From Hermatobates lingyangjiaoensis (lineage: Eukaryota; Arthropoda; Insecta; Hemiptera; Hermatobatidae): DNA of 64,000 nucleotides. The stretch spans positions 3,865,001-3,929,000 of the forward strand of contig JAPFBL010000049.1 of NCBI GenBank assembly GCA_026182355.1. Direction: 5' to 3'. The position numbers and the translations under genes were made by a program. Positions 21,291-33,200 of the stretch are shown piece by piece (position 1 is the stretch's first letter; each line of letters opens with the position of its first letter). The notes under the pieces were generated by a model. The model worked only from the letters and a program-made list of their open reading frames with translations. It had not been told where the DNA came from and searched no databases.

Positions 21291-21904
21291 TCAGCCCCCA
21301 CTGTTGACGGAGTAGTCGTTCACTGTTTCTTACAAGTAGTACAGCATAGTAGCATATAACGAAGAATATGTTGTATTACAGTTCAATATACTTTACTTGA
21401 AAAATTGCTCTGACTCACTGAAAAAACTGACTCACGTAAGTGGTGGTAAATGCCACATCAGGCCTTGTTCCTCCTGCTAAATACAAGATGCCTTTGACAG
21501 TCTGCCTGTATTTTAATGCTCCCTCGGTATTCAACTTGTTACCTTCAGAAGCTGGTAGCTATTTTATACACTGAACAAGTTACTTTCAATAGTTTACAAG
21601 TCATGGAGTCTTAATTGTTTTTATACATTCTAATTGAAAGCAGATAGAGTATTTAACCTAAGTTCTTGGTCTTCAAAAAATGCTTAAAATCAATGTTGCC
21701 TTTAAAATCTTGAATTATGTTATCTTTGCTGGACATGACCTGGAGCCCATAATTAACTCCCTTCCCTCATCAAAGTAGACAAAAGAGTCTGCTCTAGATC
21801 TCATCAGGTTTATTGACTGCAGGATTTATAAAGGCTAATGTTACAGACTTATGAAGTCCAAAAAAACTTTTTTGCAATAAGAGAACTTTTCCCCTTGCTT
21901 AACC

Positions 21905-21982
21905 ATGCATGTTCATTATTATTATTGGAGGGTGACTATAGCACTGCGTATCCCAGGAACTATTGTACTAATGCATGTTCAT
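21905..21982 (-). mobile_element. 54-bp LINE 3' tail with 12-bp target duplications
   Basis: ATGCATGTTCAT occurs at 21905-21916 and again at 21971-21982. Between them, on the minus strand, lie CCTGGGATACGCAGTGCTAT, then AGTCACCCTCC and AATAATAATAAT. The same tail ends the LINE at 30809-31636. This is an extremely 5'-truncated insertion. Confidence 0.9.
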
Positions 21983-22129
21983 AGCATGTGTGACTCTTCT
22001 ATAAAAACGGTCACACATAATTTTCCGTTCAAATAATCTGAAGTACATCTAATTGATGGACTCACCAATATTATTAAACTGAGAATGCTAATAATTTTAG
22101 AAATATAATGTCTCTTTTATACAGAAAAA

Positions 22130-23070
22130 AACGGATTAAGGTTTTGGGAGGAATATAAGGGAGTGCTGAAGAAAGATGGAAAACTACAGAAACCTAACGG
22201 TAAAGCTGAAGACATAGAAAACTATCAATACCTATAGTGAACAACATACAATTATAGAATATCAGCTGAACCCGCTCTATGCATTCATAATCAAAACTTT
22301 TTCAACAGTTTACCAGATGTGAAATATACTTTGAAGTGCCACAATGTCTCAATATATTCTTCTATAGAAATACGCATATCTGAAATACAAACAATAGCGA
22401 AGAATATTCAATGGAGAATGACAGGTCATTTATACCGAAGATTCAGCAGCAGCGATTAGTGTATAAAAGATAACATTTGTCTGTTCAAAGGTTATTTTCT
22501 TATAGGCATTATCTTAAGCAATTGTAACAGGGTAATAACCGCATTTCTGGCAATAGCCGATAAACTTGGCCAGATTGAGATCAGCGTTTCCTGAGGACTC
22601 ACAACTGCAAATCACAAACTCCCAACACAAACAGCAAAACAACGAAAGAGTGCAGACTATTACTAAAGAACCTGGTAATGAAAAAAGGATGATGTCCTAG
22701 CAAAAAAGGTATCCCTCCTGCTCCTCACAGTTCACTTTTCAAGAATACAAAACAACATGGTTGAAAGAAGTGAATAACGTAACATCTTCTCATGTGTCTC
22801 TGACCAGAAGTGAGAAAGCCTTGTCCCCGAAAGTCTTATTAACATTGTGAATGTGTAGCCACTTATTGTAGCCATTTTTCGCCAGAAAACTCATTTGCTC
22901 TGCATCACAATTATCCCAACTCCGCGGGTACACCACGATGAGCACGGATCACCTGAAGTCATGCCCAGTGCTCAATCATTCCATACAAGAAGAAGAGGAG
23001 TACAAAGAAGCCCACCTATGCTAGTCAGTGCATCACCAAATGGCTGAACAATGGCAAGCGTTGGCTAATC
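22130..23070 (+). mobile_element. Possible degenerate LINE fragment
   Basis: A block with more GC than its surroundings. The start reads like GKAEDIENYRPI..VNNI, a reverse-transcriptase fingers motif (ENYRPI). Near 22930-22960 a TTMSTDHLKSCPVL segment resembles the C-terminal C..C.....T.DHLL..CP motif of LINE proteins. Everything between is broken. The call rests on these two motifs only. Confidence 0.4.
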
Positions 23071-23079
23071 AGTAATAGT

Positions 23080-23951
23080 AAGTCTTTAATAAAGAAATAA
23101 AACTAGATAAATTTAAACTCATGTAAAATTCGCAAAAATAAACTTAATTTGGTTTAAATTTATTTTCTTTATAATGTCTTTAAATATAACTGTTATTTCT
23201 TAACTTTTTTAAATATCATAAAACATTCGGACCAACTTCTGACACATAGGTAAAACACAATCTTAAAAATGAATGCAGGAGTTTTGATAATTATATTAAC
23301 AATTTCATTATTATTAATATATTTCTCACCATACACTAAGAATTTAATCAAGGAAAGATAATATGGGGCTATTCCAAAACGAGCATTGCATAAAATAAGA
23401 ATTTTATCATTTTATTAAGAATAAATATCTACAATGAAAATGTATATCCTTGGGACATATATATGCGTACTTTGGAGTAAAGAATTATTTATAAAAAATA
23501 AAACTGTTAAAAAGAATGCAAACAACAAGTATTTATATAATAAATTATATACTAATGTTTTTCTAAGAAGTGCTATGCAATTTAATAAAAAAATTAGTCA
23601 TTATCGTATGCTACATCTAAAAAAGAATGTGGCAAAACAGAGATTTACTTGAAAAAATTAATTTACATATAATTTTATATATAAATAGCCAACTGTTTAT
23701 ACCACAAATTAATTTGGTAACATATGGATAGTTCTTCAAAGATTGAAGCAAAACTTTAAACCAATAATATCCTTCTACAAATACAAGGTAACATAAAAAA
23801 AATAGAACAGAGAGAGCAAAATTTAGGAATTAAAGTCATTTAAAAATCAATTAACTACTTTCTCCATTATACAACCTATTGATTTTTCGAGTATGATAAT
23901 ATGAGGTAAATTAATAACAAGATAAAAGTTGATTTTTTTTTTGATACAAGA
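23080..23951 (-). other. SEPSECS 3' flank and probable 3' UTR
   Basis: AT-rich DNA downstream of the SEPSECS stop. No element is recognised. A 72-codon plus frame at 23434-23652 is AT-rich translation without a family match. I see no single convincing AATAAA on the minus strand. Confidence 0.4.
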
Positions 23952-24229
23952 TCATTTTCTTAAACTGTCTTTACTTCCAGCTAGAGATGTAGCAGCACTG
24001 CTACCCTGATCGTTGGATTCACCATTTACAACCCTACTGCCAGAACGACGACCAGTAGAACCATAATCTTCCATAGAAGTAGGTGACGGTGGAGCTGATC
24101 TCCCTTTAACTTTAGAAAGTGCTTTGTCCAACCTTCGGACAAACAATTCAACATCTGTCTTTTTCATACCAACACCAGCAGCTGCAGTTATGTATGGACA
24201 AGGAGCATTGCTGTGATGCGAACCCCAAC
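23952..24229 (-). CDS. SEPSECS: SEPSECS exon 9 (terminal)
   Basis: Encodes [20 protein letters not shown], then [20 protein letters not shown], then a low-complexity tail ([13 protein letters not shown]...GSKDSLRK) and TGA at 23952-23954. The first 60 residues match human [31 protein letters not shown]. The tail is lineage-specific. The acceptor is TTGCAG (AG at 24231-24230), phase 1. The apparent ATG at 24167 is internal. Confidence 0.95.
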
Positions 24230-27200
24230 CTGCAATAATAAAATGTTCAAGAAAAAAATATAAATATAAATTTATACGAGTAGCCCTTTAATGAAGTAGA
24301 AAAAAAGGCATTAATTCTAAGTTTTTTTTTAACTTCATGTAACATTTCCAAAATAAAATTATATATTTTAAATAGTATTTATTGCTTTTCTTTCGTAATA
24401 TTAAAAGCAAGTGATATAAGGTATTTATAAATGATTTATTCAACAATTATTTCATTCAAATTAATTTAATTAATTTAAAGTAGTTTAGTTTCTAAAACAA
24501 ATTAGTTTTTCTTTATGTATACAAAATTAAGTAAATTATAACAGGACACTAACTGTGCTATCTAGGATATTATGAGTACCAAAAAATATATTGGTTATAC
24601 CGTTTTCTGTAGTTTACAATGATAATGAAATATCTGTAGTTCACAATGATAATGAAATAAACAGAAAAAGAGACTGTATGCTTAATTTTTAGTTTACCTC
24701 TTCTTATAACTGAAATAGCAAAGAACCATGAAAATTTACCATCACAATAACTTACATTGTAAACACTAAATCCTCTGATGATTAAGTCAGTTCAAAGAAG
24801 CGACATTATATATGTCTTATCATTGTGCATAATCTAAAAAGTGACAGATTCCACCTACGACAGTTCTCTTTTACTGAATTCTACTTTAAAGGACGAGTAA
24901 CAAAGTGTGGTAGTAATAATGAGACTACCATTAAAGATGATGAATCATCAGTCCTCCCAATCACTCGGAAAAATTTCAACCTAAAGCATAACAAAGCAAC
25001 CCTATAGAACTGTGATTCTCGACGTAGGTTATAAAGCCCTCTTGTATGCGCTGTAAAAGTACACGAAGGAATTGAGAGTCTTTACTTCATTTAGAGGACA
25101 TGAAAGCACACAATGTTCAATATTCATCTGAAAACGGTTCTATGCTACAGTAACAGTAAGCAGAAATAATTAAAAAGTACGGTACCAATCTAGAAACTTC
25201 CAAAGAAGCCCAGATAGTAAGTGGTAATATAAAGCAATTCTAATAATGCTCGTTTTTTATATATTACAGTACGGCAGGACGATATTACATTAAATACAAT
25301 TACGACACGATATTAGATAAATTTCTAGAAACATTATTCCGATGTATACTAGATACGTATAAGTCTTTGTGACAACAGAGTGACTTCATTTACTTCTTAT
25401 ATATTTATTGTTACTCCTTCTTTAAATGCTACATGGCTAATCGACGCTAACAGTCGGTGGGAAAAGGTGGCGCTCTAAGATCAAGGCAGACAAAGAGCAT
25501 AGCCAAATATTAGAAGTCAAATTTCAGAATTTCAACCTGAGAATGGCTCGAATCGCTAGCAACAAAGAGATAGCCAATGAAAACATTAGAACCTGAAAGC
25601 TGACGCTAACATAGTCATATTTATTTCTCCTGTAAAAACTACAAAAAAAAATACATCAAGTTAAAAAAAATCCAAAATGAAAGACAGAGGTGAAACAACT
25701 CTTAATGTTCAAAGCAGACCTTCTTCGAGAATTATATTGGTAGGCAAAATATGTTAGTTTACAAATGATTCATCATTTGGAAACTGTAACTGTAAACTTG
25801 AGTCTGTCAACTCCGTATTAGATGATGACTTACAAATCTCGTAATCACCTGAAATTTTCGTGTGAGAACATGAACCGTAGAAGTCTGAATATCATAAATA
25901 CTGAAATACCAGACTAGCTGATAAATCTTTTATTATAAACGCTTGTGTAAATACGACCAAAAATCCTTTAATGCTGTAAACATTTTAAAATTGAAGCTTC
26001 TATTCAATCATACAAGGGATTTTGTTGCAACAAGAAATTCCTTAAATGTATCCGAAGCCATCAAACTCTCATTGAAATTCTGAAAGTTACGACTATCAAA
26101 CAAAATAATTTGTTTTAAAATGGGCTAATTTCAAAAAGGGGCAATGCCAGAAAATAGAGTCTTAGAAGGAGCGCTTAACTCAAAAAAAAAAGTGTAAACA
26201 CTGCCAAAGAACTTGATTAGTAAAGTTATTGAGTTTTTGATAGTGATTTAAAAAAACTGAACACATAAATGCTCAACTTCCTTTCCAAGCCAAGTAGATA
26301 AGCTTTTCATTGTAAAAGCATTTTTGAGTTGCCAAGGAACAATGGAAGGTAAATCTTGCACAGGGAAGCCTTCAACATTAAGAATAAGAAAAATGCTGCA
26401 AGAGGGAAGGTTCTTATAAAATCTCATCATCGACGAACATTGAGATTGATGACTAGTTTGATGAATTTGCAAGGTTTCAAACCTTTCTTTTTTTGTTAAT
26501 GATTTTGGTATGAACCCAAAACATTTTAACTGAACAAAAAGACTAGTAGTGGCGTAAGATAGGTACCCAGGGGTTTAGTAAATAGACCACTAAAAGAGTA
26601 CTTATTGCCTACCCGAACAATCTGTACCTACTCCAAGCGAACCTTCCAGATCTTTCAATTAAGGTTAGAAGGTCCTTCACTAAACCCACATAAACATGTT
26701 TTTCGATATTAATCTTGCTTTCATCGCATTTTTCACATTCAGCACTACTTTCAGAGATCATTTTACTTAAATAAGCCTCAGTTTTCAATGACCTGTGATA
26801 ACTCCTAGAAAATTCTAGGTACTCTTGCATCAAAAGTGCTTACTCAGTCTTTACTAACACCTTGATTTAAATGTGCCATTGCTATCATGAACATTTAATA
26901 GACATCCAAAAATTTACATGAATGTGCGGATTACATCTTAATTTATCATTCAAACCAACTAGATATTTTATTTTCTCGGAGAGACTTAATTCCTCTCCAA
27001 GAAATTTAGTGGACATAATACCCTTTACTTTTCTTTTCTATGTGAAAAGTATAGCCAACTTTTTTTTTTATTAACTATTAATATAACTCTCCCATACTGG
27101 CAGTTTACATACTACTGCATCACAAACGGTGTCTAAAACCATCTTTTGACAACCACACAACCATCATCAATATAAGGTTGAAAATAAAAACCTTCCTTCA

Positions 27201-30200
27201 ATTATCCGTCAGTAAAGTTTCAGAGATAATATCCCCCCTCCCCACTTCCGGTGGTAAGCCTTTGATAATAGATTTCTTAACTTTTATCCAACCAATATTG
27301 GTAATAACTTTTCTCTCCATAATAGGTTGAGAATCCAAAGTAACGACCCTGGGAGTATAGTACCTTTCTCTTTCAAAAAATTTCTTCTGGGCTTCCTTTA
27401 TCAAAGGTCCTTTCTACGTTGAAACGAAAGCATAATGCACCATTTCTGACGCCTTCTGAAGTATCTGCACTTTCTCTACCCTAATAATCAAAATATATAA
27501 AGTAATGTCAGAATGCATGCCAAACCTTTTCGACAAAATCAAACATGGCTCAGGTTCCTTCCGTTGTATAATCACTGGTGATAAAACCAGAATTTTGTTT
27601 TCAGTTTAAAGCATTAAACTGAAAGAAATAATCAAAGTCTAGCGTTTTGGCAAACTGTCAATCAAAGAAGCCTGATTTTTGTTATTCCCAAACAAAGTCC
27701 ATGCTGATTTTTTTGTTTGATTTTTTCTCCAAAACAAACTGACAACAATGATTTTCTAGAGAAATTTTTGGAAGAGTTAGAAAAATATTGCTTCATGTCA
27801 GAAGATGCCGGAACATTTAGATGTCCTACCATGACAACGTCCCGAGACATAGTGTAGTCTGGAGTATACTGATCTCCAGTATTCAGGTTTTTTTTTTTAA
27901 AGCAACATCAATACCCTCTTCCCCTTCAAGGTGTATCATTTTTGGTACTATCGAAATGATTTAAAGGGATGTGGTAGAGGACCTAAAGCTCATTCCAGTT
28001 AAAACCTATTACAGAATGAAAACTCTTCCTCTGATGTATAAATGCCCAAGAGGACTACCTTGAAGAGGAGAAGTTTTATAAATAAAAATTAAATAGAAAT
28101 ATCGAAAAAACAACAGTACATGTTTTTCTACCGTACTAGAGGTTATAACAAAACTCCTAATTAAATTGGCTAACTATATAATTAATTCATTACACCAACC
28201 CTGAAACTTAAATTACCTTCAAAATGGTAGCTGGCAACTTCTTTGTGATCAGTTCCAGTAATTGCTCTTGTGCCAGAAACACATCTTAAAAACAACATTG
28301 ATCCAAGATGTGTGACGCGCTTACTATCGCCTGATGAGATCAAAGTATTCAGTGTCATAGCTGCAAAATATACACAAGTTTATTAAATTATTTTTAGATT
28401 AAATATTTCAAAATTAGCATGCATAACTCCTTAAAACAACCAGAAGCTCATCAAAGTGAGTATGACTATATTATTGAAGTAATAAAACACATCAAATAAC
28501 GACAAGAACTGTAAAAGCAGTATATGAATACCAAGACATAAAATGGAAGCAGAAGTGACGTTAAATTATAACGAAAGTGAACGGTTTATATATCAGCACC
28601 TAATTATGAAATAACGATAAATTAAAAGAGATTAAAGGTAAATAATCAAGTAAATATAAAAACCTAATGAAATCGGATTATTTCTAGTGTCTAAAATTCT
28701 TTCTCCATGCTTTGTTGCAATTTTTCCCAATTCTTCTTTAAGGTATCTATACATTTCCTTCCTCTCACTAATTAGGTTTTTATAACCATTACTACCAAGA
28801 CTAAGCAATGTCATAAAAACGTCTATGGCTGGACTAGCAGAAGCTCGACCTGTAAAATGAGAGAATACTAATACACATACAGAACTATAACACATACACA
28901 TATATGTATATACAAGATTTCACATAAACACGTGAAATAACAATCAATGATCAAACCACAATATGAAATGGGAAAAAAAGACTAAGATCTTTCAACCGTA
29001 ACAAGCGGTTGAGAGTCAAAAACCCAATTTCATATTGTGGTTTGATCATATATGTATATATGAAAAGATAAATTGAAATCGTTCCCAAGGAAAATAAATA
29101 TAATATCTACATTTAAGGATTAACCAGTCTCTTTGTAACACTTCGAGGTCTCCTACTACTAGTACTCCAAAATTTGAATTTTTTTAAGTTTAAAAAAATA
29201 AATATTTCTCATAATCGAGCTTTGACTATGTACATGAATTCCTATCTATGACAGTGCTTCCTATATATTTAGATACATCTTCAAGGCTATGTAAACATAT
29301 TACAAGGATTCGGTGAGCAATAATGAGCATTTCATTTCATTAATGTTTTTTATGATATAAAACTACAATAGAAATTGAAAACTTTATTTTCATCTTCAGT
29401 TGTTATTTCTACTACAAAAATTCAATTTTTGTTTTTGTTATTCACTAAATACGGATGGACAAGTTTGTAACTATTACTCTGTCGGACCATTCACTGATGT
29501 GTGTTACTTCTTCATACAGTTTTAAGTTCTTTCAAAGGCTGCTGTTTTGATTGATAACGTTAGGTTTTCTATCTATTATATGGAGGGCTTCAGCTATTTG
29601 TAACTATATATTTATAAATTATTATTATATCAACAACCACAATGATTTAAATTAAAAAACACATGAATATATAAACTTGTTTTATGTAAACTGATTCAGG
29701 AAGGTTACAACGGTGTTGTCATTACTTACGCCTTTCCTACTTTCCATTAAGGTTGAAACTAACACCCACTTTACTGATAAATTTAAAACTATCCACACTT
29801 AAAATGTTTACAATTACATTAGCACAATTAATTACTTTAACACACCGATTACCTTATCTACTTTTTTAATTTTGCCTTATTTTCTTATAAAGCGATGATT
29901 CCTTATAAGAAGTTATTTATTGTTTTCACCTAGTATTAAATAAAATCTAGATAAGGAATTGCGTCAAGTAAGAAACGATATATCCAATGGATGCCCTCAA
30001 AAAATATAAGCTATAACAATGAGCTGTCATTTTTTTAAAATCGTTTAATTATTATTCCTTCATCTATGAAAAATGAAATTTAACAACGTCTTCATGAAAT
30101 CCAATTGAATCTACGAAAAACCAAGAGACTGGAGAGAAACACTATGTTTCGGTTAGGATGTCGCGAAATATTGACAACCTTATAGCGACTTGTTAAGTCT

Positions 30201-33200
30201 GCAACGAGTATATAAGAAATGGTCCTCTAGAAACATTGAAATTGTTTGAAATGACAACTACACCTTGGCAAAGAGTAAGTACAACTCATAATTGCTTAGA
30301 TTATCTCATTATTTGTGATTTATATAGCTGCTGGATTGAACATGTTAACACTCATAACAAAGACACTAAGGAATAATACAAACAATGAAGTCAGTTTTTT
30401 TCCGAATAAGTAATATCACAAGAAATAGTGAATATAATGTCTCTTACAATAGTACTGGGTATCAGGAGTTCACACAAGCTTGGGGCATTCAACCGATCTT
30501 CACTAGCCCTAAGTACCCTCAACATCATGGCTTCACTGTTATTTTAATAGCGGAAAATACTCTACACATGAATGATGATATTTATTACGACTTATAACAA
30601 TATGGTAATGTCCCTAGTCCACACCTGACACCTTTGGAGATATCAAAAGAACTGAAATACAATATAGAAAATACAAAATATAGTAGACGAGACGTAAAAG
30701 ACATTGCCATAGAAACCGAAATAGGAATAAAACAACTACAAACCGATAAACAAACCCATACTAGGCATTTAGTCGTCAGTATAAAAGATAAAATTATGAG
30801 GAAACGAGGGGTAGTAATGGAGTGATTATGCGCCTCTTATAGACTCTAGCACTCAACTCCGATTTACGGCCTTCACAAGGCTACCCTGTTAACCTGCTAT
30901 ATACAGGGACAAACCAAAAAGGAGGAGGGGGTGGCTACGGGCTGGACCTGACCGCCTTCGATTCACAATCCTTCCAACGTCCCAAATCCTTTCCTCTTAT
31001 CCCAGCCCCAATCCAAGGCATTATGCGATCCATGCCGAAGGATGGATGATACAGATGTTGCTGTATTACGAACAGAACCTCAAGGGTACCAGGCGACCCT
31101 CTTGAGTAAATAGCCTTACTCCGGGATGCGGTGTTCTGTCGAAGAGGACAAATTACACCGATAGAACTTCAGGCATTTTCCCCTGTATGATACTAAGGAG
31201 AAGGAAGTCCGGAGGCCATCCTCCAGAAGCGCAGACGGTACAAAAGCGCTAACTACTGGGAGCCAGCCTCCCACAAGTGCACCTAAGGACCCGAAGAAGA
31301 CTGTCCCGATGAAGGAGAAAGAAAGTCACTATCTACCGAAATATAGGGAGCATGAATGGGAATTATCAATGATAGTTTGTAAAGATTATGCAAAGAAGAG
31401 GAAGAAATACCGTTGCACCTGCTGGCTGACTGTCAGCTAACATTCCTGCACAAAGGTAGGTGCTTCGGGACACTCAACAAAGCCATAGAAAAACTTTTAC
31501 CGCTGGAACCAGCAAAAGTGCTGACCTTCTTGGAGGCGTTGAAGCTAACTGCTGGGGTACTTTAGTACAGAAGAGGGGAAGTACAATACTTTTTATGACG
31601 CAGTGCTATAGTCACCCTCAGATAATAATAATAATAATGAGGAAACGAGAGAACAAAAACTATAAATATGTAGAATATAAATGTATAAAACAAATATCAC
31701 TAAAATTAATGAACCTTAATACCTTAATAACGAAATCTCATAAAAAAAACATGACAATACTTTTAAATTAAAATTGATACATAAAAAAAATAACATTTTA
31801 TAAATAAAAATAACTACGAAAAACTACACACAGACCAGACTCTCAAATATTAAAATTAACTAAAAAGGATAATTAATGCTGAAATTCACTGAATAAATAT
31901 AAATTAATTAATATGAACCTAGAACACCAAAACTGAAAGGCCAAATAAAACTTCAAAAAGACGGAGCCCCGATGAGAGGCATAACATATAAACCGATCAA
32001 TAAATTACCAAAAATGATAGCTGAAATAATAACAAAAAGTTAACCTCCCGAATAAATGGTATCAAAAATGCAATAGAATTAATTAACCAAATAAAACACA
32101 TTAATCAAAACACAAAACTAATATCCTCGATACAGAAAATCTCTATTTCTTCATAACGAAACTTTAAACATCATTTCGGAGTTATTATATAAGCATAAAA
32201 ATACCAAGGAAACGCAAGAAATAATAAAGGTAACTAAGAACACACTAAGGCAAAATGATTTTAAATTCCATAATTAGATATATAGTGCTAAGATAGATTG
32301 GGAACGTGCTATCTAATATTGGCAATATTATTAATATTAAACAAATTAAATTGGCAATATTATCAGAAATATGTCTGTGGAAAAATTATAAAAGGACATA
32401 TACAAATTTCATTAAAATACTCAGCAGCTTCTGCGTTCACGACTTTTAAGCTGGTCTGCTCTAGTTTTCTAACAACTTTACGGTGGGCTGGTGTTAATTC
32501 CCAAATCATTTAAGCATATTTAAGTATGAGCAGATGTAAAATAAACGAAAACAACATTTAAAACGAAAGATTTTATAACAAGAAAAACAATACAATTATA
32601 CTAAATAACAACAACAATTAGACGTATAAACAAGCTTTCGGCTTCAAAAATAAGTCATCTTCAGGTTAACAATAGGATAGAAGTAAGTTATATAAATGAT
32701 AAAACCAATGAAAAATTTGAGCCAATCAGAGTGCAGGATCAGATCAGCCGAGCTCACCATTAAACAGTGCACGCGGTTGGTTAACTATGCTAGCCAATCA
32801 AAGTAGTCACCCGGCTTCTTATGGCTGCTCAGCTGATTGATCGGTGCTACTTAACGAAGCATCTGATTCACCCACATCTATTATTAATTTATAAAAGTTG
32901 TAAAAATTCCTACAAATAGGTATAACATTCATCTCACACATCTGAGCGTTTATGACAGGATTTAAATCTTTTATATAGAGGGTTCAATTATGTTTAATTT
33001 ATTAACATCATTGTTCTTCTGCAAAATTGTTGTGTCTACTTCTAGCATCTTACGTGTTAAAGCCATAGTATTCCACTCCATTCACTAGAAGCATACTTAA
33101 CCGTCTTGAAAGCTTTGTGGTTGTCACCCCAATATAATTTGAAGGCAGGGTTGCGCAGTCCCCTGTATCAGAAGTATATTTATATATTGACATTTCAGCA

